8,606 bases of DNA from Actinomycetota bacterium (GTDB lineage Bacteria; Actinomycetota; Actinomycetes; Nanopelagicales; Nanopelagicaceae): assembly GCA_009704445.1 (NCBI GenBank), contig WLED01000045.1:1-8606 (forward strand). Direction: 5' to 3'. The notes under the pieces were generated by a model that was not told the DNA's origin, did no database searches, and was given only the letters and a program-made list of their open reading frames with translations. The position numbers and the translations under genes were made by a program. Positions 1-6,694 of the stretch are shown piece after piece. Each line of letters starts with the position of its first letter. The stretch's first letter is position 1.

Positions 1-409
1 CCAAATCAAGAAGATTTGCTTGACTGATAACCGGAAGCAATTTCGATTGTGCACCGCTATAGGCAAAGGCAACATTTCCATATTGGCTCAAAATATCGAT
101 GTCAGAGATGCGAGCACTTCTTACTGGACCCACTCTTTCGGGAATTCGTGAAGAGAAAATCGCCATCAGTCGCGTCAAACCACTTTCAACTTGTTCGATG
201 TACACAACATCGGCATCTTCAATTCCAATTTGTGGATGAGCCGGATTTGTATCGTCTATTTTTACGGCAAGCACAGGCCCGTTGATGCCCTCTCTCCCAC
301 TGAGAACATTTGTTTCCGCTTTTTCCGGCATTACCTTTTCAACGACAGCACAGCTGCTTAACATCAAAACTATTGTGGTGGTTAGAACGAGTTTTCTTCT
401 AAAGAACAT
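1..409 (-). CDS. DUF3048 (YerB-type) lipoprotein, N-terminal part, cut by window edge
   Basis: Partial gene read from ATG at 409 to the left edge, 136 codons, no stop seen. The start MFFRRKLVLTTTIVLMLSSC is a lipoprotein signal: basic residues, hydrophobic stretch, then lipobox LSSC with Cys20 as the lipidated residue, so the product should be anchored on the outer face of the membrane. The mature part carries the hallmarks of the DUF3048 family: GREG near 41, a VLAVKIDDT strand, HPQIGIEDADVVYIEQVESG, LTRLMAIFSS, and VGPVRSARISDIDIL followed by AYSGAQSKL. B. subtilis YerB is the best-known relative; the biochemical role of the family is not established. The start overlaps the end of the LemA-like gene by 11 bp, which suggests translational coupling at the end of the PI-mannoside operon. 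The lipobox and DUF3048 motifs are seen in translation; family membership is firm, function is not. Confidence 0.88.
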   Translation of the reverse strand, partial: MFFRRKLVLTTTIVLMLSSCAVVEKVMPEKAETNVLSGREGINGPVLAVKIDDTNPAHPQIGIEDADVVYIEQVESGLTRLMAIFSSRIPERVGPVRSARISDIDILSQYGNVAFAYSGAQSKLLPVISQANLLDL

Positions 410-902
410 CGGCTTCGAATTCATAAGTAACGGGCAATGGCGCACTTCCGGCTAAGCGAAAAGATTTCACTACAAACTTACTTCTCAACATTTGGGAGCG
501 ATTTACTGCATCGGTGTGCAAAGCAATAGCGACTCTGATTTTATCTGTTAGGGCTGAAAGCTCGGTCAAAAGTTGGCTATCGGCAGATGTTGTTAAGTGC
601 TGAGCATCTTCAAGCAATAATCCCAACGCACCAGATAATCCACTTTCTGCATTAGATCTATTTTGAATAGCAGCATCTCGGGCTTGATAGGCAGCGCCTG
701 TCAGCAGCATTGAGGAAGCAGGATCTGCGATATCACTATGAGCGATCTCAAGTGCAACGGCTGCCCTCTTTTGCAAGAGAATGTCCAGATTTGCCCAAGT
801 GTTATCGACTCGTTGATGGAGACGGTCCAAGCGTCTTGCGAGAAAAGTTAAGTACCAAATGATAAAGATGATGAGAAAAACTGCTAAAACCCAATATCTC
901 AT
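399..902 (-). CDS. small LemA-like single-pass membrane protein
   Basis: 167 aa. One hydrophobic segment at about residues 4-24 is followed by a positively charged edge (ARRLDRLHQR), so the N terminus probably anchors the protein with the rest in the cytoplasm. Residues 23-55 (RLDRLHQRVDNTWANLDILL, then QKR) resemble the first helix of LemA-family proteins, where a pattern of the type RLRNRV-x-NAW-x-x-ID-V-x-L-x-RR is usual. The remainder is helix-rich with no catalytic motif visible. It is shorter than typical LemA proteins. The ATG at 902 overlaps the pimA stop as ATGA and is preceded by a good Shine-Dalgarno (AGAGGA, 914-909, 6 nt away), so the start is firm and the gene is coupled to pimA. 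The role is unknown; position suggests an envelope function. The LemA assignment is by pattern only and could be wrong. Confidence 0.8.
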   Translation of the reverse strand: MRYWVLAVFLIIFIIWYLTFLARRLDRLHQRVDNTWANLDILLQKRAAVALEIAHSDIADPASSMLLTGAAYQARDAAIQNRSNAESGLSGALGLLLEDAQHLTTSADSQLLTELSALTDKIRVAIALHTDAVNRSQMLRSKFVVKSFRLAGSAPLPVTYEFEADVL

Positions 903-2080
903 GGCTTTTCCTCTTTAGAAAGGAATCTACTCCATGATCTAGAGTCCTGAGAGACTCTCACTTTAGAACCGCCAACCACCGACATTTCATAGACTGAATA
1001 TATCTGCTCAGCAACAACTGACCAATCAAAAAGTTGGGCATGGGTTTTTCCGCTTCTTGCCAATTCATTTCTCTTACCTTCATTTCTAAAAAGATCAATG
1101 ATTACCTTTGCTAACTCCGTCGAGTTCTCAGACTCAAACAGCGCTCCATACTGACCATGGCCCAGAAGATCATCAAATGCCGGGATATCACTAGCAACAA
1201 CACACGCGCCCCCAGCTAATGCTTCAGCAACAATAATTCCAAATGATTCACCACCTGTATTTGGTGCGACATAAATCGCAACCGACGACATGAAATCCGC
1301 CTTGTCCGATTCAGAGACTTTTCCTAAAAATTCAAAACGAGACCTTAACTGAGGATCTATGTCCTTGATCACTTCATCAGGATCTCCAGGACCAGCGACA
1401 AAAACCTTTACATCGGGAGCGAAACGCGAAATAACCGGAAGTGCATCAATTAAAACGCTTAACCCTTTTCGTGGTTCGTCAAAACGTCCCATAAATCCAA
1501 TGGTGTTTCCTTGCCACTTACTTTGTGGCGTTCCATGCATATATCGCGAGGCATAGATTCCATTAGGAATGATGACTGCGTCTGTGTCTAAGTGATCGGT
1601 AAGTGTTAATCGCGCCGCCTCTGAAACAGCAATTCGAGCAGATAGTTTTTCAATAGCAGGCTCTAAAATCGGACCGATAGCAAAGATAATCTTTTGATGT
1701 TTAGCAGCTGCATGAAATGTTCCAACCATAGGACCTTCAGCTGCCCAACATGCCAACAATGAGATAGAAGGAATCGCTGGCTCATGAAGGTGCAACAGAT
1801 CAAAATCTCCTTCTGCGATCCAACTTCGCACTCGCGCGTAAGCAACTGGACCAAAAAGAATTCGTGCAACTGCGCCGTTATATGGAATTGAAATTGGCTT
1901 GCCAGCGCTGACTACGTAAGAAGGCAGCGTTGCATCTTCAGATGCTGGCGCCAAAACTGAAACATCGTGTCCCTGTGCAATCAAATACTCAGCAAGGTCA
2001 CGAATGTGGTTACCGACCCCACCGGGTGTGTCCCAACTATAGGGACACACAATTCCGATTTTTAACAATTTACTGAGCAT
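899..2080 (-). CDS. pimA: phosphatidylinositol alpha-mannosyltransferase, GT4 family
   Basis: 393 aa GT-B glycosyltransferase, a peripheral inner-membrane enzyme that transfers mannose from GDP-mannose to phosphatidylinositol, the first step of PI-mannoside synthesis. The N-terminal Rossmann domain opens with IGIVCPYSWDTPGGVGNHI, closely matching mycobacterial PimA; GTFHA places His123 where PimA has its active-site His. The C-terminal domain has GFMGRFDEPRKG (Arg199 and Lys205, GDP-mannose phosphate binding), VAGPG, and the GT4 E-x7-E motif in GGESFGIIVAE (Glu278 and Glu286). The ATG at 2080 shares one base with the patA stop (TAATG) and has AAGGAA (2094-2089) 8 nt upstream. It lies directly downstream of pgsA and patA, as in Mycobacterium. 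Some actinobacteria carry PimA paralogues (PimB/PimC) in GT4, but the N-terminal signature and the neighbours favour PimA. No key residue is missing. Confidence 0.93.
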   Translation of the reverse strand: MLSKLLKIGIVCPYSWDTPGGVGNHIRDLAEYLIAQGHDVSVLAPASEDATLPSYVVSAGKPISIPYNGAVARILFGPVAYARVRSWIAEGDFDLLHLHEPAIPSISLLACWAAEGPMVGTFHAAAKHQKIIFAIGPILEPAIEKLSARIAVSEAARLTLTDHLDTDAVIIPNGIYASRYMHGTPQSKWQGNTIGFMGRFDEPRKGLSVLIDALPVISRFAPDVKVFVAGPGDPDEVIKDIDPQLRSRFEFLGKVSESDKADFMSSVAIYVAPNTGGESFGIIVAEALAGGACVVASDIPAFDDLLGHGQYGALFESENSTELAKVIIDLFRNEGKRNELARSGKTHAQLFDWSVVAEQIYSVYEMSVVGGSKVRVSQDSRSWSRFLSKEEKP

Positions 2081-2964
2081 TACAAACGTTCCTTGAAATC
2101 GCCATCAATCCAAATTCTTTGAAGCATGTGCCAATCATGAGGATGGAGCCGGATTCCATCTTCAAAATGTTTTGCCGTTGTTTGAACAATCTGACTTACA
2201 CGCTCTCTCTGTTCACCAAATGTAGGTATTTCAACGCTTTTGAAGTCAACGTGAATACCGTTGGATGTATAGGAAACAAAGGCTGTAATCAAAGGCGCAT
2301 CTGTTTGCAGGGCTAATACCGCCGGCCCCGCTGGCATTCTCGTCGGTCCTCCAAAAAATTCAACTTGAATTCCAGTTTTTGATAAATCTCTGTCTGCAAC
2401 CAATGCGACCAAGTGACCTTCGCGCAATCTAGTTGCTAACGTTTCTATTGTTTCGCTGTCGAGAGAAAGTACTTCCATTCCCATATCTTGGCGATACTTG
2501 AGAAACCTCAAGAAAAGCTTCTCGGGTTTCAACCTTTCGGCGACAGTGACAAGATGAATTCCCTTTCCACAAAAATAGGCTCCTGCGTGGTCCCAGTTGC
2601 CTGCATGCGGAAGAGAGACGATTACACCAGTTTTGGCTGCGATGGCATCTGTTAAGAGATGTTCATTTGTCACGGAAACTGTTTGTCGAACTCTGACCAT
2701 CGACCAATCGGGAAATCTAAATGTATCAACCCAGTATCGCATATATGAGCGCATAGCTTTTTTTAGTAGGACATCAAGATCTGAGCCACTTATTGATTCT
2801 TGAGTGCGTGCCAAGTTGCTACGAAATCTGGAGACGCTTTTTCCATTTCGTTTTACCAGGTAATCAGCCAATGCATAAGCAATCTTGTAGGCAGCTTTCT
2901 CTGGAAGCCAGCGAACTAATCGCCACCCAGCAAAATAGACGATCGCCGAAAGATTTTCTTTCAC
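2080..2964 (-). CDS. patA: phosphatidylinositol mannoside acyltransferase (PatA-like)
   Basis: 294 aa from the GTG at 2964; family members are about 300 residues. It belongs to the lysophospholipid/lipid A (LpxL/HtrB-like) acyltransferase fold and in mycobacteria moves an acyl chain from acyl-CoA to the mannose of PIM1/PIM2 on the cytosolic face of the inner membrane. Visible features: AGWRLVRWLPE near the N terminus, SYMRYWVDTFRFP (73-85), the active-site motif PHAGNWD (His120, Asp125), TVAERLKPE (140-148), ADRDLSKTGIQVEFFGGPTRMPAGPA, and HPHDWHMLQ near the end. A longer reading from GTG 3036 is open but would overlap pgsA by 70 bp and adds residues without PatA similarity; neither start has a strong Shine-Dalgarno, so homology and the pgsA stop (at 2967) decide. 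Residue 191 is Asp where mycobacterial PatA, as I recall it, has the Glu that pairs with the active-site His. Confidence 0.9.
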   Translation of the reverse strand: MKENLSAIVYFAGWRLVRWLPEKAAYKIAYALADYLVKRNGKSVSRFRSNLARTQESISGSDLDVLLKKAMRSYMRYWVDTFRFPDWSMVRVRQTVSVTNEHLLTDAIAAKTGVIVSLPHAGNWDHAGAYFCGKGIHLVTVAERLKPEKLFLRFLKYRQDMGMEVLSLDSETIETLATRLREGHLVALVADRDLSKTGIQVEFFGGPTRMPAGPAVLALQTDAPLITAFVSYTSNGIHVDFKSVEIPTFGEQRERVSQIVQTTAKHFEDGIRLHPHDWHMLQRIWIDGDFKERL

Positions 2965-2966
2965 AA

Positions 2967-3560
2967 CTAAGAAGCTCGTTTCACAATTATCATTCGCTGA
3001 ATAACGGTGTATGTGCCAAGTAATGCCAAGAGCCACATTCCAAGGGCAAGTGAGTATGGGACTCCTAATCCTTCAAAACCGATAGCAGTCAAAGCAATAA
3101 TCAAGCGCTCAGTGCGTTCTGCGATTCCGCCGGAACATTGGATTCCGAGCGACTCGGCTTTTGCTCGAACATAAGGAACAAGCATTCCGGTTAAAAGGGT
3201 AACAAGTACGACTGGTACCAACTGATCATCAGTTTGGATTAAAAAGATACTTACTCCAACTAATATTGCAGAATCAGTAATGCGATCAATCGTGGAATCT
3301 AAGAAACTTCCCCACAAACTTGAACCTGCTTTCGAAATTCTTGCCATGGTGCCATCGAATAAGTCACTCAGTGCGGCTAGAGAAATAACAATGGTTCCAG
3401 TAACGAACTCACCTTTGGGATAGAAATACAACGCTGCGGCGACAACTGCAATCGCTCCAGACCATGTGACTGCATTTGGAGTTATCCCTAAACGCAAGGC
3501 TAAAGAGGCTACGGGTGTGATAACTCTCGTAACCGCCGGCTTGATCCTTGCGCTAATCAT
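2967..3560 (-). CDS. pgsA: phosphatidylinositol-phosphate synthase, CDP-alcohol phosphatidyltransferase family
   Basis: 197 aa integral membrane enzyme that joins CDP-diacylglycerol with inositol 1-phosphate to give phosphatidylinositol phosphate, the lipid base for PI and PI-mannosides. It shows the full CDP-OH-P signature D-x2-DG-x2-AR-x9-G-x3-D-x3-D with Asp66, Asp69, Asp88 and Asp92 as the metal and catalytic residues, in DLFDGTMAR and GSFLDSTIDR. About six hydrophobic helices follow. RAKAES and IAERTERLIIALT match the mycobacterial enzyme, which supports inositol phosphate rather than glycerol phosphate as acceptor. The ATG at 3560 was chosen over an in-frame ATG at 3590 because it aligns with mycobacterial PgsA and avoids overlap with the divergent + strand gene. 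No Shine-Dalgarno precedes it, but a TANNNT box ends 8 nt upstream, which fits a leaderless message. It heads the left operon; the stop is 2 nt before the patA GTG. Confidence 0.93.
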   Translation of the reverse strand: MISARIKPAVTRVITPVASLALRLGITPNAVTWSGAIAVVAAALYFYPKGEFVTGTIVISLAALSDLFDGTMARISKAGSSLWGSFLDSTIDRITDSAILVGVSIFLIQTDDQLVPVVLVTLLTGMLVPYVRAKAESLGIQCSGGIAERTERLIIALTAIGFEGLGVPYSLALGMWLLALLGTYTVIQRMIIVKRAS

Positions 3561-3578
3561 CAAGGGACATCGTAGGCT
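3548..3578 (+). promoter_or_regulatory. candidate leaderless promoter for the EF-G-like gene
   Basis: TTGCGC (3548-3553), 19 nt, then TAGGCT (3573-3578) ends 6 nt before the GTG start at 3585. The spacing suits a leaderless transcript, and there is no Shine-Dalgarno. The -10 overlaps the opposing pgsA -10 by two bases, and the -35 lies inside the pgsA coding start. Read by eye only. Confidence 0.38.
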
Positions 3579-3601
3579 GACCCAGTGCAATCTACCGACA
3601 A
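3569..3601 (-). promoter_or_regulatory. candidate leaderless promoter for the pgsA-patA-pimA operon
   Basis: On the minus strand a TACGAT hexamer (3574-3569) fits the actinobacterial -10 consensus TANNNT and lies 8 nt before the pgsA ATG. Transcription would therefore begin at or just before the start codon, matching the lack of a Shine-Dalgarno. The best -35 is TTGTCG (3601-3596), but its 21-nt spacing is long, so the -35 is weak. It falls inside the 5' end of the divergent + strand gene. Confidence 0.35.
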
Positions 3602-4169
3602 CGAACTAAGAATTCATGTGTATGGCCATGAATCTGCTGACCCCCTTAGCGTGGCTCTTGCATTTTCAGGCACATACTCCCAAGAGGTTCACAGTCAGAG
3701 CGATCTTGCGATATTTGTTGTGAATCCAGCAACCGGTATCGATCAACAGACAATCGATTTGTGGCAAGGCTTTGATGAATTTCAAGTGCCTCGCTTGGTT
3801 GTCGTAACGCAATTAGAAAAATCAGAAGCTGACTTTGATGACGCGGTCATGCTTGCAAACAGAGTCTTTGATCAAGTGATCACTCCCTATTTAGTTTTGC
3901 ATGATGATCAAGGTCTTCCTGTGGCGTTAATCAGTTTGGCCGATCTGCGCATCATTGATTATTCGACAAATCCTCCATCTGAGATTGCTTGCGAAGAGGA
4001 ACATCGCACGCTTGTTAAAGAGTTTCGAGAGGAATATGTTGAAAAGTTCGAATCAGATGGTGAAAATTCTTTTGCTGCAGGATTGCAGTTTCCGGCAATA
4101 CCTCTATGGATAGACAAAGGAATTGGTGTAGATAAAGTGAAAGATTTAATCAAGCAACTCGTAATCTAA
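3585..4169 (+). CDS. degenerate EF-G-like G-domain protein (probable pseudo-GTPase)
   Basis: 194 aa. The middle aligns with the translation-factor G domain just after switch II: DLAIFVVNPATGIDQQTIDLW then VPRLVVVTQLEKSEADF, as in EF-G (G-V-x-x-Q-T-x-x-VW ... VPR ... VNKMDR-x-x-ADF). The C-terminal half follows EF-G's G' region (PYLVLHDDQGLPVALISLADLRIIDY, then EEHRTLV) and ends with a strand and GIGVDKVKDLI, matching the closing G-domain segment. The GTP machinery is gone. Residues 14-23 (GHESADPLSV) occupy the P-loop place but lack GK[ST]. Only about ten residues lie between the P-loop helix and the next strand, so switch I and the DTPG switch II are deleted. TQLE (75-78) replaces NKxD. Domains II-V are absent. 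The reading frame is intact, with GTG 3585 the start that keeps the first strand. Being the sole + strand protein gene here, it splits the HIT-pgsA neighbourhood. Binding partner and function are unknown; a non-catalytic ribosome- or protein-binding role, or slow decay of an EF-G paralogue, are both possible. Confidence 0.78.
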   Translation: MQSTDNELRIHVYGHESADPLSVALAFSGTYSQEVHSQSDLAIFVVNPATGIDQQTIDLWQGFDEFQVPRLVVVTQLEKSEADFDDAVMLANRVFDQVITPYLVLHDDQGLPVALISLADLRIIDYSTNPPSEIACEEEHRTLVKEFREEYVEKFESDGENSFAAGLQFPAIPLWIDKGIGVDKVKDLIKQLVI

Positions 4170-4697
4170 CTACCAGGCAGCGGCTATTTCATCTCTAGTT
4201 AAACTCAACAGTTGAGGCATTACTTTAGTTTTTCCTATGATTGGCATGAAATTAGCATCGCCTCCCCATCGCGGCACTACATGTTGATGTATGTGTTCTG
4301 CGATGCCAGCCCCTGAGACTTCTCCTTGATTCATTCCAAGATTAAAGCCTTGTGGTGATGAGACTTTACGGATAACTTGCATGGCATGTGAAGTTAATTG
4401 GTAAATCTCGTTACGTTCTTTTTCTGTTAGTTGCGTTAAATCAGCTACGTGTCGATTTGCACAAATTAATAAGTGTCCTGGATTGTATGGATAGAGATTC
4501 ATCACAACATATGCCGTTTCCCCCCTAAAAACGATGAGTCCTTCCTCATCTGTCTTTGAAGGAATTTCACAAAATGGACAGGTTACTAAGTTTCCAGGAA
4601 GTGGCCGATTTTCACCTCTCAGATATTCAAGACGATGCGGGGCCCACAATCTTTGCCAACCATCTGGCATTCCACCGCCAGACATCTCATTGCTCAT
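4170..4697 (-). CDS. HIT-family diadenosine tetraphosphate (Ap4A) phosphorylase
   Basis: 175 aa cytoplasmic nucleotide-binding enzyme, very close in layout to M. tuberculosis Rv2613c, which phosphorolyses Ap4A to ADP and ATP. Shared features: QRLWAPHRLEYL near the N terminus, DEEGLIVFRGETAYVVMNLYPYNPGHLL, GFNLGMNQG, and the histidine triad AEHIHQHVVPRWGGDANF with His135, His137 (the expected nucleophile) and His139, then IIGKTKVMPQLL. Cys40-x-x-Cys43 together with downstream His residues looks like the zinc site found in many HIT proteins; in my recollection Rv2613c itself lacks this pair. The ATG at 4697 is 4 bp after the thrS stop; a second ATG at residue 5 is possible. Synthetases such as ThrRS can make Ap4A, so pairing with thrS is sensible. 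The stop abuts that of the convergent EF-G-like gene with no gap. Confidence 0.92.
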   Translation of the reverse strand: MSNEMSGGGMPDGWQRLWAPHRLEYLRGENRPLPGNLVTCPFCEIPSKTDEEGLIVFRGETAYVVMNLYPYNPGHLLICANRHVADLTQLTEKERNEIYQLTSHAMQVIRKVSSPQGFNLGMNQGEVSGAGIAEHIHQHVVPRWGGDANFMPIIGKTKVMPQLLSLTRDEIAAAW

Positions 4698-4701
4698 GGA
4701 A

Positions 4702-6690
4702 TCAAACCTGCGCGCGTTCTTTGATTGCTTTATTAATTTCTACAATCGCATCGGCGATAGGAATTCCATTTTTTTGCTCACCACTTCTATATCTAAATGA
4801 AACAGCTCCGGCAGCCTGATCTTCTTCGCCGGCAATCACCATGAATGGAATCTTTTGCATCTGCGCATTCCGGACCTTTTTTTGCATGCGATCTTCAGAA
4901 GCGTCTAACTCTGCACGTATGCCGGCCTTTCGCATCTTTTGAATGACATCACCCAAATAATCAGCAAAACTATCTGCAACCGGAATACCGATAACCTGCA
5001 CTGGGGCAAGCCATGGTGGAAAAGCACCGCTGTAATGTTCGGTTAAAACACCAAAGAATCGTTCGATAGATCCAAACAAAGCACGGTGAATCATCACTGG
5101 ACGCTGTCTAGTTCCATCACTTGCTGAATACTCAAGTTCAAATCTTTGGGGGAGTTGAAAATCTACTTGAATTGTAGACATCTGCCACGTGCGACCGATC
5201 GCATCCTTTGCTTGAACCGAAATTTTTGGGCCATAAAAAGCAGCGCCACCTTCATCTAATACTAATTCTAGTTTTTGAGCAGTTGCAGCCTTTCGCAAAG
5301 CTTCAGTTGCTTCAATCCAATCGGATTCTTCACCCACTGATTTTTCGGGGTTCTTGGTGGAAAGTTCTAAATAGAAATCTGTGAGGCCATAATCACGCAA
5401 GAGGTTAAGGACGAATGTAAGAAGTGAATCAAGCTCTCCTACCATCTGCTCTTTTGTGCAGTAGATATGGGCATCATCTTGAGTAAAGCCTCTTGCGCGA
5501 GTGATGCCGTGAAGTACGCCTGACTTTTCATAGCGATATACAGTTCCAAATTCAAACAACCTCAATGGAAGTTCTCGGTAAGAACGTCCTCTGGCCTTAT
5601 AAATGAGATTATGGAAAGGGCAGTTCATCGGCTTCATAAAATATTGCTGACCGGCCCGCTTAATTGTTCCATCTGGATTATGTTCTTCATCCAAAATCAT
5701 TGGTGGATACATTCCATCGGCGTACCACTGCAAGTGACCGGATGTTTCAAATAAGGCAGCCTTTGTTAAATGCGGAGAATAAACAAAGTCATAGCCTTCT
5801 TCTTCATGTCTTAGTCGTGAGTAGTCCTCCATTGCGCGCCTGATGATTCCGCCCTTTGGATGAAATACAGCTAAACCAGAACCAATCTCCTCTGGAAAGG
5901 AAAATAGATCAAGTTCATTTCCCAATCGTCGATGATCCCGCTTTTCTGCTTCTGCCAATAACTCCAGATAAGCATTGAGTTCATCAACAGATGGCCAAGC
6001 AGTTCCGTAAATCCGTTGAAGCATTGGGTTTTTCTCTGACCCCCGCCAGTATGCAGCTGCAGTGCGCATCAGTTTAAAAGCTGGAATCAACTTAGTTGAT
6101 GGTAAATGCGGTCCTCTACAAAGATCGCTCCATACCGGTTTTCCATCCCTACCTAAATTGTCATAGATAGTTAACTCAGCACCACCGACTTCAACTGATG
6201 CTTCTTCACCTGCTGGACCCTTAATGCCAATGAGTTCACATTTATATGGCTCATGAGCTAGTTCGACCAGTGCATCTGCTTCGGTAGTAACGCGACGACG
6301 AAACCGTTGACCCTCTTTAATAATCTTTCTCATTGCTGTTTCGATCTTGACTAAATCATCAGGGTTAAAATTCTCTTGAGGATCAAAGTCATAGTAAAAA
6401 CCATCTTTAATTGGAGGGCCAATACCTAACTTTGTATTGGCAAAAACTTCCTGTACTGCTTGTGCCATAACGTGAGCAGTGGAATGTCGAAGAACTGCAA
6501 GACCATCTTCTGAAGAAATTGAGACACTCTCGACGACATCTCCATTAGAGAGTTCAGTCCACAAATCCTTTAGAACCCCATTAATGCGCGCAACTACGAT
6601 TTCTTTGTTCTCTGCAAAAATATGAGTTGGCCGCTGATCGGCTTCAATGGTTACCGAAGCGCCATCAACGGTAATAGAAATCGTAGACAT
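4702..6690 (-). CDS. thrS: threonyl-tRNA synthetase
   Basis: 662 aa, full-length class II synthetase that charges tRNA-Thr with threonine. Domains in order: TGS (about 1-60); second N-terminal editing (SAD) domain with HSTAH (His69, His73) and CRGPH (Cys191, His195), the residues that clear mischarged serine; catalytic core from about 255 with [12 protein letters not shown] near motif 1, FRYE-type motif 2 seen as [13 protein letters not shown], and the catalytic zinc ligands Cys357 (MNCPFH), His408 (DDAHIY) and His535 (MIHRA, in motif 3); anticodon-binding domain from about 560 ([14 protein letters not shown] ... [18 protein letters not shown]). No residue is missing. The ATG at 6690 follows the pabC stop by 4 bp; GGTAGG in the pabC end may serve as its ribosome site. 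No leader or T-box is present because the gene is internal to an operon. Confidence 0.98.
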   Translation of the reverse strand: MSTISITVDGASVTIEADQRPTHIFAENKEIVVARINGVLKDLWTELSNGDVVESVSISSEDGLAVLRHSTAHVMAQAVQEVFANTKLGIGPPIKDGFYYDFDPQENFNPDDLVKIETAMRKIIKEGQRFRRRVTTEADALVELAHEPYKCELIGIKGPAGEEASVEVGGAELTIYDNLGRDGKPVWSDLCRGPHLPSTKLIPAFKLMRTAAAYWRGSEKNPMLQRIYGTAWPSVDELNAYLELLAEAEKRDHRRLGNELDLFSFPEEIGSGLAVFHPKGGIIRRAMEDYSRLRHEEEGYDFVYSPHLTKAALFETSGHLQWYADGMYPPMILDEEHNPDGTIKRAGQQYFMKPMNCPFHNLIYKARGRSYRELPLRLFEFGTVYRYEKSGVLHGITRARGFTQDDAHIYCTKEQMVGELDSLLTFVLNLLRDYGLTDFYLELSTKNPEKSVGEESDWIEATEALRKAATAQKLELVLDEGGAAFYGPKISVQAKDAIGRTWQMSTIQVDFQLPQRFELEYSASDGTRQRPVMIHRALFGSIERFFGVLTEHYSGAFPPWLAPVQVIGIPVADSFADYLGDVIQKMRKAGIRAELDASEDRMQKKVRNAQMQKIPFMVIAGEEDQAAGAVSFRYRSGEQKNGIPIADAIVEINKAIKERAQV

Positions 6691-6694
6691 ATGG

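Noticed and set aside
49..285. 78-codon + strand open frame
   Set aside because: It lies antisense to the DUF3048 lipoprotein, whose frame carries clear family motifs; the + strand product is rich in H, R, F and Q without recognisable features.
2119..3023. Three + strand open frames inside patA (2119-2316, 2597-2803, 2793-3023)
   Set aside because: All are antisense to well-supported patA codons and show no motif or ribosome site.
2965..3036. Longer patA start at GTG 3036
   Set aside because: It would overlap pgsA by 70 bp, and the added 24 residues do not resemble the PatA N terminus; GTG 2964 fits better.
3561..3590. Longer pgsA start at ATG 3590
   Set aside because: It would overlap the divergent gene's start and adds ten residues not seen in mycobacterial PgsA; ATG 3560 aligns with the family start.
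3585..4169. Calling the EF-G-like gene a pseudogene
   Set aside because: It has no internal stop or frameshift, keeps a coherent reduced fold, and is positioned with a plausible promoter; decay cannot be excluded but is not shown.
4534..4819. Two overlapping + strand frames across the HIT/thrS junction
   Set aside because: Antisense shadows of conserved HIT and ThrRS C-terminal sequence; low-complexity products with no start signal.
6691..6694. T-box or attenuator before thrS
   Set aside because: Only 4 bp separate pabC and thrS, so there is no leader to hold one.
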